NCBI GenBank assembly: GCA_015065605.1
Contig: SVPZ01000010.1
Location: 1-63,840, forward strand
Direction: 5' to 3'
DNA: 63,840 nucleotides
Source: Oscillospiraceae bacterium
GTDB taxonomy: Bacteria > Bacillota > Clostridia > Oscillospirales > Acutalibacteraceae
The notes under the pieces were generated by a model. The model saw only the letters and a program-made list of their open reading frames with translations. It ran no database searches and was not told the origin of the DNA. Below, piece by piece: positions 17,328 to 26,080 of the stretch. The translations under genes and the position numbers were made by a program. Positions within the stretch are counted from its first letter, which is position 1. Every line of letters begins with the position of its first letter.

Positions 17328-19562
17328 TTAGTAAACGTCAACGCCATCAACAATAACGTTGAGTTTATCAGTACCCATAGAGTTTTTGTTACCCCAAAGC
17401 GTTGTACCGGTATTAATACCCTTGTCGTTAATTTCGTAGCCGTTAACAACTGTGTTATTAACGATTAATTGATAACTTCTGTCATAATCATTACCGATTT
17501 CAATAGCAGCCTTAAGGTCGGTTAAACCGCCCTTATCGTTAAATACGCAACCGTTTACTTCAAGTTTGGTATCGGTTCCGCCGTAAAGCAATACTGCCTT
17601 TCCGTCAGAATTAAAGGTACAGTTATTAAGAGTAACGTTTTTAGCACCCCATGTCCAAAGATTGTAAACATCTCCTGTTACGTTGAATTCACAATTATTG
17701 AACACACTGTCACCATACAAACTGTAGGTTCCGTTAAAAGTGCAATTATTGTAAGTTGCGCTTAAATCTGCATATCCAGCATAAGTATGGCTATCGGTAG
17801 TAATAACAATATTTTCAAACGTTACTTTAGAGTTCCGAAGACTATAGTCACAACCCTCATAAGAACCGGGGTTCTGAACAGTAACCTTTGTTGCACCGTT
17901 ACCTATAATTGTAAGGTTTTTGCCCGCTGCAGCAGCAGGAATAACGAAATCGCCTGCGGGAAGTTCTATTACCTTTACACCATCTTTAATAGCCTGTTCA
18001 AGAGAAGCGTTGGAATCAGCCTTTGTAAAACCTACTGAATAGGTTCCATCGCCGTTATCGGTTACAACTCTGTCTGCTCCGAGTTTTGTTCCGCCGATAT
18101 TAGCAGGATTATATTTATGATAGGTACCGCCGTTGATATTAATTTCGGTCCAACTACCATCATAGTTAGAAATAAAGTAGTAAGAACTATTAAGTCCGCT
18201 GGGATAGAAAGTACCGCCGTTAAGGTTAATAATTGCCTTTTGATTAGCATCGTTAGACCAACCATAACCACAAATTGTATCTATACCACCGTTTGAATAA
18301 CCGCTCTTAAAGGTACCGCCGTTTATATTGATGGTACCGTAACCGCCAAGATAAATTGTATGGCTGGTATTACCGTTGTAACCTTTGTTTTCAAAATTAC
18401 CACCATTAATGGTAACGTTTGCGCCGTTAAACACGGAAACTGCGCCAAAATCACTCGTTACGTCAACGTCATTGGAATTGATAACGAGACTACCGCTTTG
18501 AACGCGGATAGCATAGTTAGATACTGAGGAAATTTCGCCGTCACCTACAATAGTAAGGTCACCTTGGCTATAGATAGCGTTGTTGCCTTGATTAGAAAGT
18601 TTATTTCCGTTTAAGTCAAGCTGAACAGTTACATCTTCGGGGATTACTACTCTTTCTTCAAGTGCAATATCATCAGCAAGTTTTATCTTGCCGCCCTTTT
18701 TAATTGCCTTTGCAAGAGAAGCTGCATCTTTTACTACCCAAACCATTTCGTTTTTAAGGGTAGAGAAAGCGGTCTTTGCATCAGCAAAATTATCTTTCTG
18801 AATAGCAGAAGCTACGATATCTATATTAAGACCGTTGAACATATCAAGCTGCTGAGCATTAAACTCCTTAGGAACTTTAAAGCCCTTAAAGAGAGTAGAT
18901 TTTTCGCCTGCATCAAGAAGGAGATAATAAGTGTAACGAAGTTCATAATCGTTCATACCGGTGGTATAGTATCCATCATAAGGAATAACCGTATCGGTAT
19001 CCATAAACCAGTTACCGCTATACTGTAACCAATATTCAGAAATGGTCTTTACAGAGTCAACCTGTAAAACGTTTTCGGGCATCTTATCGTCTGTAATGGT
19101 AAGACGCATACCGGTAGCGTTACCGTTTGCATCTTTTTTGGTATAGTTCATACCGAAGCCGTCGAAGATATAATCATAAATCTGCTGAATTTCAGCTTCG
19201 CTATAGCCTTTAGCCTCATAAAATTCATCAATAGCATTGTTGATTTCAAGAGCGTTATTGATAGTTACTTCTACTGCAACGTATGCAGGTCTGCTTCCTG
19301 TATTTTCAACGGTAACTTCCTTTTTAAGATAGTCACCGGGCATAACGTTTTCATAGGTAGCACCGTTATTGTCAGACGTTACGGTTGCAGCGCCGGTAGT
19401 GCCTACGGCTTCGGTAAGATTAATTGCAATATTTCCTACGGAAAATACGTTGCCCTTTTCAATAGGGTCAACTGTGAGATATGCAACGGTTCCGCCAATT
19501 GCCATAACGGCAATAAGGACAAGACAGATACACATTACAAGGGTTTTCTTAATATTTTTCAT
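17328..19562 (-). CDS. TasA/camelysin-type exported protein with beta-helix tail (paralog 2)
   Basis: 744 aa. Same plan as its downstream neighbour: SipW-type signal (MKNIKKTLVMCICLVLIAV), TasA-like domain to about 290, then a beta-helix built of units such as LTIVGDGEISS, VTINGGNFEN, ININGGTFKS and VTLNNCTFNS. The first 290 residues differ from paralog 1 at only a handful of positions, while the tails share style but not sequence. This points to a recent tandem duplication followed by module exchange or diversification. RBS is a GAGGATC-type sequence upstream of the ATG. It would be cleaved by the ER-type signal peptidase at the head of the operon. Confidence 0.85.
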   Translation of the reverse strand: MKNIKKTLVMCICLVLIAVMAIGGTVAYLTVDPIEKGNVFSVGNIAINLTEAVGTTGAATVTSDNNGATYENVMPGDYLKKEVTVENTGSRPAYVAVEVTINNALEINNAIDEFYEAKGYSEAEIQQIYDYIFDGFGMNYTKKDANGNATGMRLTITDDKMPENVLQVDSVKTISEYWLQYSGNWFMDTDTVIPYDGYYTTGMNDYELRYTYYLLLDAGEKSTLFKGFKVPKEFNAQQLDMFNGLNIDIVASAIQKDNFADAKTAFSTLKNEMVWVVKDAASLAKAIKKGGKIKLADDIALEERVVIPEDVTVQLDLNGNKLSNQGNNAIYSQGDLTIVGDGEISSVSNYAIRVQSGSLVINSNDVDVTSDFGAVSVFNGANVTINGGNFENKGYNGNTSHTIYLGGYGTININGGTFKSGYSNGGIDTICGYGWSNDANQKAIINLNGGTFYPSGLNSSYYFISNYDGSWTEININGGTYHKYNPANIGGTKLGADRVVTDNGDGTYSVGFTKADSNASLEQAIKDGVKVIELPAGDFVIPAAAAGKNLTIIGNGATKVTVQNPGSYEGCDYSLRNSKVTFENIVITTDSHTYAGYADLSATYNNCTFNGTYSLYGDSVFNNCEFNVTGDVYNLWTWGAKNVTLNNCTFNSDGKAVLLYGGTDTKLEVNGCVFNDKGGLTDLKAAIEIGNDYDRSYQLIVNNTVVNGYEINDKGINTGTTLWGNKNSMGTDKLNVIVDGVDVY

Positions 19563-19607
19563 TTTTAGATCCTCGCTTTTAGTTCTGTGCAGTGAAAAAT
19601 TATTTAA

Positions 19608-21062
19608 TTACTTTAAGGTATCATAATAGGTGGTTGCACCGTCAATGCTCTTAATTAACATACCATAGCTGCGTGAAGCGGAAGAAGCGTTAAAGAGAGC
19701 ATCTGCAACGTCCTGATTAGCAACGTAGAAGGTAATTTGGGAAGCATCGCCTGTTTGCTTATTTGTGAAATACATAGAGCCTGTTTCAAAGGTTACTGTA
19801 TCACTATAGATATAAACCTCTTTAAGAGCGCCACTGTCACGACCTACGTAGTTAGCTAAGGTAACGTTTTTAGATTTAATAATAATAGTTTCAAGCTTAG
19901 GACAAGCGCCGAAAGCAGTTTTACCGATATAGGTTACGTTTTCGGGAATTTCAATAGTAACAAAACCGGACTGCTGGAAAACGCCCTCATCAATATAGGT
20001 AAGGCTTTCAGGTAAAGTAACGCTTGTTAAGTTAGGCGTTTTGCATAATGCGCGATTGTTAAGTCTTTCTATTCCTTCTCCAATAATAACCTCTGTTACG
20101 TCGGAAGCGCCATCGGAATATACACCACGATATAAGGTATCGCCTCCCTTACTGCTTACGGTTCCAACGCCGTTTTCAGTAACGTATAAAACGTCTTCAT
20201 GAACAAGAACTTTGGGAATATCTACACCGTCAACCCAAGGATGATTGGTTATAGTGATATTACCGAATGCAGTGTCAAGAGCTTCGTCAGCACTTGCAAA
20301 GCCCGCAGCCTGAACAGCCTGAGTGAATACGAGAACGTCATAGGTGCCGTTATCGTTGCCGTCAAGTGCTTCGCAATCTTCGTTGGTAGCGTTAGATTTC
20401 ATATAAACCTGGCACAAATTAGGATAAGAGGTTTCACCTGCGGGAAGAACACCGTTTTCGTGAACACCGCCTAAATGCTTACCACCGTTATAGAGGAACT
20501 CTATAACAACGTAATTGTTACCGTCAATTTCGATAATACCGATTGTGCTCTTCTCCCAAACTTCGCCCGATTTTGACATAAATTCCATTGTTGTAACTAA
20601 AGTGTTAAACTCGTCAACAGAAGTTATACTGCCACATTCTAAAGCACAGAGTGTACGAACGTAAGCGTCGGTTTTGCCGGTATTTTCGATTGTAACAAAT
20701 TTATCTACAGCATTCTTAATAGGCATTACTTCTGCACTGCCGTAAGAGTTAACCTGACTCATACGAATGGGAGTGGCGTCATAACCGCTTGTGGTTGAAC
20801 CAACAGCAGGAAGTAAGGGATTAGCCTGAACAAATTCTTCAAGCACGTAGCTTGTTCTATTGTCGATAGTTGCGGTAGCATAGGTACCGTCAGCATTTAC
20901 TACACGCTGATACTCGTGCTGAGCAATTTCAACATTGCCAAGTGTCATAACGTTAACGTCGCCGTCTTCGTTGGTCAAATAAGCTACAGTTCCCACAACA
21001 GCAACAACTGCAACAAGCACCATAGAAGCGCACATTAAAAGTACTTTTTTAAAGTTTTTCAT
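19608..21062 (-). CDS. TasA-type exported protein with BspA-like leucine-rich repeats
   Basis: 484 aa. Signal MKNFKKVLLMCASMVLVAVV followed by GTVAYLTNEDGDVNVMTLG, the SipW/TasA signature. A beta-sandwich domain extends to about 290 (KFVTIENTGKTDAYVRTL). Residues 300-470 carry BspA/LRR_5 repeats (LTSVTLPESLTYIDEGVF, IEIPENVTYIGKTAF, LKEVYIYSDTVTF), a module used by gut bacteria to bind host or bacterial proteins. It shares the N-terminal module with 21142-22623, again with a different tail. RBS GAGGAG lies just before the ATG. Confidence 0.85.
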   Translation of the reverse strand: MKNFKKVLLMCASMVLVAVVAVVGTVAYLTNEDGDVNVMTLGNVEIAQHEYQRVVNADGTYATATIDNRTSYVLEEFVQANPLLPAVGSTTSGYDATPIRMSQVNSYGSAEVMPIKNAVDKFVTIENTGKTDAYVRTLCALECGSITSVDEFNTLVTTMEFMSKSGEVWEKSTIGIIEIDGNNYVVIEFLYNGGKHLGGVHENGVLPAGETSYPNLCQVYMKSNATNEDCEALDGNDNGTYDVLVFTQAVQAAGFASADEALDTAFGNITITNHPWVDGVDIPKVLVHEDVLYVTENGVGTVSSKGGDTLYRGVYSDGASDVTEVIIGEGIERLNNRALCKTPNLTSVTLPESLTYIDEGVFQQSGFVTIEIPENVTYIGKTAFGACPKLETIIIKSKNVTLANYVGRDSGALKEVYIYSDTVTFETGSMYFTNKQTGDASQITFYVANQDVADALFNASSASRSYGMLIKSIDGATTYYDTLK

Positions 21063-21093
21063 AATAATTCTCCTCGTGTTTATGAGAATTTGT

Positions 21094-21129
21094 CCTACCG
21101 CCCCACCTTTTTGCAGGTTGGACAGTAGG
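21094..21129 (-). repeat. Intercistronic hairpin, shortened relative of the 14.8/17.2 kb repeat
   Basis: On the minus strand CCTACTGTCCAACCT pairs with AGGTGGGGCGGTAGG. The GGGCGGTA strand is shared with the longer repeats, but the second, long stem is absent. Confidence 0.6.
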
Positions 21130-21141
21130 TTTCAAATTATA

Positions 21142-22623
21142 TTATTTAAAAATTACGCAATCAGCAAGAGTTCTGCCGGCGGGTAATTCGATAGTAATGT
21201 AAGACTCGTAATTGCTTGCGGTGATTTTGGTACCGTTGGTTGTGCAGTTGTTGAGGATTATCTTCTGACCTGCGCCAAGACTATCTAACAAAAGACAGTA
21301 TTCTTCTTCAAATACGCAAGAATTGAATTCTACGCCACAATAGGGTCTGATTAAGCAATCGTAATGCTTACCATATCCCATATTCTGCCAATATTTTGCA
21401 GAGTTTTCGCCGAAGGAAGTATTATTGAATGTTACGGAAGCAAGACCTGCAAGGCTGGTCCAACCGTTAATGGTAGAATTGTTTACAACAAGATTTTTTG
21501 CGCCATACTCTGTAGTATTGAGTGCATAACCGGGGCCGTCGATTACAACGTTTTCGATTAAAATATCAGAAGTGGGAGAAGAAATAACAATTCCGCGACC
21601 CATAGCGGTTTTGATAGAAAGGTTTTTGATAGTTCCGCCATAAGTTTCAATAGCATAAGCATTGTATGCAGTGGTTTCAACTACTAATTCGTTGCCTTTA
21701 CCATCAATAACGCCGCCGTTCTTCTGTGTAATGGCGGTAGGAGTGCCATAGATAGAACCGTTTGCTAAAGGAGCAGAAATGTCATCTGCAAAATATACGT
21801 CTTTGCCATCTTTTAATGCAGCATTAACGGCGGTTGACTCTCTAACTACAACAGGTAATTCAAAATCATCACCGCTAAACCAAGCAACTGCATTGTCTTC
21901 TACCTTACCGAAAGCTTCGGTTAAAGCAGCTTCTGCGCTGTCAAAACCTGCAGCCTGAACTGCCTGAGATAATACAAGAATATCGTATGTACCGTTTTCG
22001 TTACCGTCAACCTTTGTTACTTCTTCGTTATCACAGTTTTTGTTCATATATACCTGTAAAAGAGAAGGAATGGTAGTGGTTTTGGGAGCAACAGCAGCGC
22101 TGTGAACAGCTTCCCATACCATATAGTTTTCGCCGTCGATTACTGCTACGAAGGGTGTGCCCCAGTTCCAAGTTCCGTCAAAGTCGAACTCTGCGCCATT
22201 TTCAGCATTGGTGGAAACACCGATAACGTTATATCTGAATGCATCAACTGTAGCATATTCGCCCATTTCGAAAGCGAATACGGTACGAACGTAAGCATCG
22301 CTTTTGCCTGTATTTGTAACAGAAACGTACTTATCTACTACGTTGTTCATAGTAAAGCTTCTGTATGCGCCGTTTGCTTCAGTTGTGTTTTTCCAACCGA
22401 GTGTGCCAACGTAGGGCATAAGGGGTTTAGCCTGTGTGAAATCAACGAGCTCACCTGCTTCGTTGTATTCCTGTTCGATTTGCTCGATTTTAACGCTACC
22501 AACGGTCATTACGTTGGTTTTAGAATCTGTGTCGGTAAGATATGCAATAGTTCCTGCTATTGCAAGTGATGCTACAAGTACCATAGCAAGACACATAATG
22601 ATTACTTTTTTAAAGTTTTTCAT
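21142..22623 (-). CDS. TasA-type exported protein with short beta-helix tail
   Basis: 493 aa. SipW-type signal (MKNFKKVIIMCLAMVLVASL, then GTIAYLTDTDSKTNVMTVG). A TasA-like domain with KYVSVTNTGKSDAYVRTVF extends to about 265. A tail of VKNLSIKT, ILIENVVIDG, LVVNNSTING and IILNNCTTNG units is a predicted parallel beta-helix. The N-terminal half resembles the 19608-21062 product, so these two form a second related pair in the operon. RBS AAGGAG is at the expected distance. Likely secreted and incorporated in a surface matrix. Confidence 0.85.
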   Translation of the reverse strand: MKNFKKVIIMCLAMVLVASLAIAGTIAYLTDTDSKTNVMTVGSVKIEQIEQEYNEAGELVDFTQAKPLMPYVGTLGWKNTTEANGAYRSFTMNNVVDKYVSVTNTGKSDAYVRTVFAFEMGEYATVDAFRYNVIGVSTNAENGAEFDFDGTWNWGTPFVAVIDGENYMVWEAVHSAAVAPKTTTIPSLLQVYMNKNCDNEEVTKVDGNENGTYDILVLSQAVQAAGFDSAEAALTEAFGKVEDNAVAWFSGDDFELPVVVRESTAVNAALKDGKDVYFADDISAPLANGSIYGTPTAITQKNGGVIDGKGNELVVETTAYNAYAIETYGGTIKNLSIKTAMGRGIVISSPTSDILIENVVIDGPGYALNTTEYGAKNLVVNNSTINGWTSLAGLASVTFNNTSFGENSAKYWQNMGYGKHYDCLIRPYCGVEFNSCVFEEEYCLLLDSLGAGQKIILNNCTTNGTKITASNYESYITIELPAGRTLADCVIFK

Positions 22624-22644
22624 TTCTTTTTCTCCTTAAACGAA

Positions 22645-23256
22645 TTATTTTTGTGTTATAGCCCAAGCCTTTTCGGCTGAATCTATCTCGGTTATGCTAC
22701 CGTCACGCTGAACTGCATAAGCAGTAAAGGAAAGGGTAGGCATTTCGGTAAGGTTATTGAACATTTCCTTTGTTACGGTATCCTTAACCTTTACCTGATT
22801 ATCCTTAAGTACGGGGAATTCCTGATCGTCTTTATTGTTATCAACGGCTCTGAAGTAAACGCCGTCAACGTCCTTTAAAGGAGTCCAACCGTCTGCAACG
22901 GTAAATTCCATAAAATCATCAAACTTTGCAGGATCGCCCGATTTTTCGATTTTTACGAAAAGCCAACAGTCTTCACTGTCCTTTTCAACTGTTACGGTAG
23001 GGTCTTTGGAAATTTTGTGACCGGGTACCATACGATAGGTATTGGTATATGGATCGCCGTCGCCGTCGTCAGTATCGCTTTCTTCAAGGGTGATATCAAT
23101 ATCACCGTAGGTAAAAGTATTTACAACGGGCTTTGTTTCTGCAACAAGCCATGCGAAAGTACCGCTTACAATACTGAATACAAGTGTAGTTACACTAAGC
23201 ATTAATAAAATAGTTTTTATTATGCCCTGTTTTGTAAAAAGTTTTCTTTTCATCAT
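22645..23256 (-). CDS. Compact TasA/camelysin-like protein
   Basis: 203 aa. A longer basic N-region (MMKRKLFTKQGIIK) and hydrophobic core lead to FAWLVAETKPVVNTFTYGDI, the cleavage-site and first-strand pattern of TasA/camelysin proteins. PGHKISKDPTVTVEKDSEDCWLFVKI is the conserved beta-strand of the family. There is no adhesive tail. The size suits a fibre-forming or adaptor subunit, with TasA and TapA of Bacillus as models. It is third in the operon, 15 nt after its neighbour. Confidence 0.8.
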   Translation of the reverse strand: MMKRKLFTKQGIIKTILLMLSVTTLVFSIVSGTFAWLVAETKPVVNTFTYGDIDITLEESDTDDGDGDPYTNTYRMVPGHKISKDPTVTVEKDSEDCWLFVKIEKSGDPAKFDDFMEFTVADGWTPLKDVDGVYFRAVDNNKDDQEFPVLKDNQVKVKDTVTKEMFNNLTEMPTLSFTAYAVQRDGSITEIDSAEKAWAITQK

Positions 23257-23271
23257 TGGCCGCCTTTCTTA

Positions 23272-23913
23272 TTACTGCATCTGCAGATCAAATGCCGTCC
23301 AAGCGGCATCCTCATTATCGAAGCCTGCCTTCTGAATAGCGTTACCTACTACAGAAATCTTCATTTCCTTGATTTTAGCGAGTTGTTCGCCGTTAATTTC
23401 TCCGGGAACCTTGATTTTGGTAAACAAAGGCTCTAAAGCCTTATCATCGCTTACCTTATCCAAAGCAGATTTATAACGGAACTCATAGGTGGCGGTATCA
23501 TTACCGTTATCGGTAATTTTTACGCATTTCCACACGTTAGAGTCCCAACCTTCAACGTAATTTTCAGGAAGAAAACCATTGCCGAATACTGCCTTTAAGT
23601 CTGCAATATCGCTTACTGTAACCAACATACGAACGTAAGAAGCCTCGCTACCCTTTTTTACCGTTACAGTAGGGTCTTTTACGTAGGTTCCGCCGGGGAT
23701 AAGGTGATATTCGTTTGCCTTAACTCTGTCGGTGCCGACTACAACTCCGTTTTCATCAACGTCTGCTTCATCAAGTGTTATATCTACGTTACCAACGGTA
23801 AAGGTATTTACAACTTCATCGGTATCAGTAAGATACGCAAGAGTTCCCATTACCGAAGCAAACACAAGTATAACCACACTAATGCACAGCAGTACTGTCT
23901 TCATTTTCTTCAT
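23272..23913 (-). CDS. TasA-like fibre protein
   Basis: 213 aa. Signal MKKMKTVLLCISVVILV then GTLAYLTDTDEVVNTFTVG, a textbook SipW substrate start. PGGTYVKDPTVTVKKGSEASYVRML and KMKISVVGNAIQKAGF match camelysin/TasA strands. In size it is the closest in the operon to B. subtilis TasA, the amyloid-like matrix fibre. ATG at 23913 is chosen because AAAGGAG lies 9 nt upstream; the longer start at 23952 lacks one. It overlaps the 3' end of sipW by 35 nt, suggesting translational coupling between protease and substrate. Confidence 0.85.
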   Translation of the reverse strand: MKKMKTVLLCISVVILVFASVMGTLAYLTDTDEVVNTFTVGNVDITLDEADVDENGVVVGTDRVKANEYHLIPGGTYVKDPTVTVKKGSEASYVRMLVTVSDIADLKAVFGNGFLPENYVEGWDSNVWKCVKITDNGNDTATYEFRYKSALDKVSDDKALEPLFTKIKVPGEINGEQLAKIKEMKISVVGNAIQKAGFDNEDAAWTAFDLQMQ

Positions 23914-24439
23914 TTTTCTTTTCTCCTTTTTTATTTTTATCAGGCTCTTCACCTGTAATAAAATCGATCATAAATACAAATACCGTTAAAATTATGCCAC
24001 CTGCAATACCAAGGTACATACCCGGCGGTGTTGTGACAAATCTCGCGGCATAGCCAAGATAGGGGATTTTGAATACCGGTTTTCCAAGCACGTTATTCAT
24101 ATGTACTCTACCGTTATCGACACCCTTATTGGCGTCACCCTTTGTTTTAAAATAAATAATACCGTCTTCTTTTTCGATACCGACGATTCTGTGCGTAACC
24201 GTAGTGTCATCTGACACCAGATAGGTTATAACGTCGCCTGTTTTAAGTTCCGACGGTTCAACCTGTTTAACGTATATAATAGCGCCCGTTTTATATTCAG
24301 GCTCCATTGACGGTGATAAAACCGTATAAACCTTTAAACCGAAAAGTTGCACCCCTGCAACAAGTAAAGCGAAAACTAAAACAAGACAAACTATAATCAT
24401 CGACACACTCTTAAGAATGATTTTAGTTGTTTTCTTCAA
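23879..24439 (-). CDS. sipW: ER-type signal peptidase I (SipW family)
   Basis: 186 aa. N-terminal membrane helix (about 8-32), then the type I signal peptidase core: SPSMEP with nucleophile Ser44, and VTHRIVGIE with His83 in place of the bacterial Lys, the mark of the eukaryotic/archaeal-like SipW group. KTKGDANKGVDNGRVHMNNVLGK gives the remaining conserved box. A second helix (about 139-160) and a charged tail follow. It starts with TTG at 24439, 11 nt after GGAGGT. It heads an operon of TasA-like proteins, the expected substrates. In B. subtilis the homologue processes TasA and TapA. Confidence 0.93.
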   Translation of the reverse strand: MKKTTKIILKSVSMIIVCLVLVFALLVAGVQLFGLKVYTVLSPSMEPEYKTGAIIYVKQVEPSELKTGDVITYLVSDDTTVTHRIVGIEKEDGIIYFKTKGDANKGVDNGRVHMNNVLGKPVFKIPYLGYAARFVTTPPGMYLGIAGGIILTVFVFMIDFITGEEPDKNKKGEKKNEENEDSTAVH

Positions 24440-24661
24440 CCGCTAAGTACCTCCAAAAAACTAACACTTTTCATATTTTGTTCTAATGTTATAACATAAA
24501 AACTCCCAAAAGTCTTATGCTGACAGCATAAAATGAGCATTTTTTTTAATACTTACAAAAATTTTAAACATTTTATGCTTTTTTATAGAAATTTTGTTGA
24601 TAATTTGGTTGTAAATTTTGTTTTTGTGCAAATACTTATACAAAGAGCCAAAAACCTTTTT
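24440..24661 (-). promoter_or_regulatory. Leader between the left inversion site and sipW
   Basis: AT-rich 222 bp. A hairpin (TTATGCT/AGCATAA, about 24514-24530) and a small palindrome (ATGTTATAACAT, about 24487-24498) are visible, then the RBS GGAGGT. I found no -35/-10 pair near consensus reading toward sipW. Confidence 0.5.
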
Positions 24662-24682
24662 CGTTTATTACCCACATAAACG
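24662..24682 (+). repeat. Left recombinase core site of the invertible segment
   Basis: Arms CGTTTAT (24662-24668) and ATAAACG (24676-24682) are perfect inverted complements around a 7-bp asymmetric spacer TACCCAC. This is the layout of a tyrosine-recombinase crossover site. It is identical, in inverted orientation, to 26056-26076. Confidence 0.85.
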
Positions 24683-24692
24683 ATAAAACTAT

Positions 24693-24742
24693 AAAAATGG
24701 TAAGAAAACAAAGGAGTTTTTATGTTTTCTTACCATTTTTTT
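24693..24742. terminator. Bidirectional terminator after the recombinase gene, inside the invertible segment
   Basis: AAAAATGGTAAGAAAAC (24693-24709) pairs with GTTTTCTTACCATTTTT (24724-24740), with T-runs on both strands. It insulates sipW from recombinase read-through in this orientation. Confidence 0.9.
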
Positions 24743-24748
24743 GACCAT

Positions 24749-25849
24749 TTAAGCCATACTCATCAGACTTAACTTTTGCATATTCTTTTGTTTTTGTTCA
24801 AAGGAGGAATGAACGTATCTGTTAAGAGTTACTTTAACGTCGGAATGTCCTAATATCTCGGATAAACTCTTAATGTCAAATCCCGCTTCTACACATCTTG
24901 TAGCGAAGGTATGCCGTAAAGTGTGAAAGGTAGCTCCCTTAAAGCCCAAATCTTTAGCCGTTTCTTTAAATCGGTGTTGCATAGTGCGCGGCTCACAAAA
25001 AGGACTTCGGTTGGTTTCCAACACGTAACCGTCCGCTTTTCGCATTTTGTTTGCAAACTCTTTTAAAAACTCAGGCAAAGGAATCACTCTTTTTGAAGAT
25101 TCGCTTTTGGGGTCAGATATAAAAACCTCGGTGTCACCGTTGTCGGTTTTAAGCCGTTGCATTGTTTTATACACTATTATGCTATCGTCAGTTATGTCCT
25201 GCCATTTTAGTGCACATAATTCTCCGATTCTCATTCCTGTATAAAGAGCTAATAAAATTGAAAATTTATAACTGTTTATATCGTTAAGACAGTATAAACA
25301 AAGACGTTGCTGTTCCTTTGGGCTAAACACACGCGCCGTTTTTCTTTCCTGACGTATATTTTTTATTACAGGCGGTACAATAGAATACTCTTCACTCGCA
25401 TATTCGAAAATTTTGCCTAATATAATAAGTGTATCGTTTACCGTTTTTTCAGAAAGCTGTCCGCCGTTAATTCGTCCTTTTTCTTTTAATTCGGTTGCAA
25501 ATTGTTGTATAGTCACCGTACTCATTTTATCTATCGAAATATTCCCCAAATTCTTTATTATATGATTTTTACACAGATTTTCATATTTTATATAACTTGA
25601 GGGCTTTATTCGGTTCTTTACGCATAAAAGCCACTCTTCAGCAAGGTCTTTTATGCATAAATTCGCAGACTTTGTTATTTTTTTGGCAATATTATGCATA
25701 GCCTTTAATTGCTTTTCCTTTGCTTCTTTATAGGTTGAAGCATAAATTGAAGCGTATTTTTTTCTTCCGTCAACGCCTGATTCCTTAACGTATCTGGCTT
25801 CCCACCGACCATCCTTCCTTTTATAAATACATTCTCCTCTTCGTGACAT
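24749..25849 (-). CDS. Tyrosine recombinase (integrase family), putative DNA invertase
   Basis: 366 aa. N-terminal arm-binding-like domain (MSRRGECIYKRKDGRWEARY), core-binding helical domain (about 60-160) and catalytic domain with R207 (TGMRIGE), H309xxR312 (HTLRHTF), H335 (LGHSDV) and nucleophile Y345. All catalytic residues are present, so it should be active. ATG at 25849 follows AAGGGATG; an upstream extension to 25993 would overlap the outward promoter. No excisionase, relaxase or cargo accompanies it. Being enclosed by inverted core sites, it is better read as an invertase than as an ICE integrase, although its sequence style is Tn916-like. Confidence 0.9.
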   Translation of the reverse strand: MSRRGECIYKRKDGRWEARYVKESGVDGRKKYASIYASTYKEAKEKQLKAMHNIAKKITKSANLCIKDLAEEWLLCVKNRIKPSSYIKYENLCKNHIIKNLGNISIDKMSTVTIQQFATELKEKGRINGGQLSEKTVNDTLIILGKIFEYASEEYSIVPPVIKNIRQERKTARVFSPKEQQRLCLYCLNDINSYKFSILLALYTGMRIGELCALKWQDITDDSIIVYKTMQRLKTDNGDTEVFISDPKSESSKRVIPLPEFLKEFANKMRKADGYVLETNRSPFCEPRTMQHRFKETAKDLGFKGATFHTLRHTFATRCVEAGFDIKSLSEILGHSDVKVTLNRYVHSSFEQKQKNMQKLSLMSMA

Positions 25850-25967
25850 AAATAAATCATCCCTTCGCGCTAGTAAATTTTGACGGTAAATTTGACCATA
25901 AATAAGTCCGAAATGGGTAAAAACTTTTGTCAAAAAATGAAAAATATGCAATATTATGCATTTTGTA

Positions 25968-25996
25968 TTGACAAATCGGCTTAATAGTGTCATAAT
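25968..25996 (+). promoter_or_regulatory. Strong outward-facing promoter inside the invertible segment
   Basis: TTGACA (25968-25973), exactly 17 bp, CATAAT (25991-25996) with a TGT extended -10 just before it. It reads rightward through the 26056-26076 site into a terminator. TTGTCAA (about 25929-25935) and TTGACAA form an outer inverted repeat around ATGCA..TGCAT, a possible operator. Confidence 0.8.
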
Positions 25997-26055
25997 GTTA
26001 CCTGATAATTAAGGTTTCGTTGGCGCATCATTGCTTTCGTGTCCTTTTTTATCTT

Positions 26056-26076
26056 CGTTTATGTGGGTAATAAACG
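26056..26076 (-). repeat. Right recombinase core site of the invertible segment
   Basis: Inverted copy of 24662-24682: CGTTTAT (26056-26062), GTGGGTA, ATAAACG (26070-26076). Flanking similarity extends a few bases outward (TTTTCG on the minus strand). Confidence 0.85.
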
Positions 26077-26080
26077 AAAA

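Larger units (their letters stand above)
24662..26076. other. Putative invertible promoter cassette carrying its own recombinase
   Basis: 1.4 kb bounded by identical 21-bp core sites in inverted orientation. Inside are a terminator (24693-24742), the tyrosine recombinase, and a near-consensus promoter (25968-25996) pointing out of the right end. In the shown orientation the promoter faces the dinB terminator (OFF). After inversion it would lie by the left site and read into sipW (ON). Recombinase and promoter inside the inverting DNA recall Salmonella hin, but the enzyme here is a tyrosine recombinase. The layout is observed; switching is inferred. Confidence 0.7.

Noticed and set aside
24749..25849. 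Recombinase read as the integrase of an ICE or prophage
   Set aside because: There is no relaxase, excisionase, structural gene or cargo between the sites, and the core sites are inverted rather than direct, which gives inversion instead of excision.
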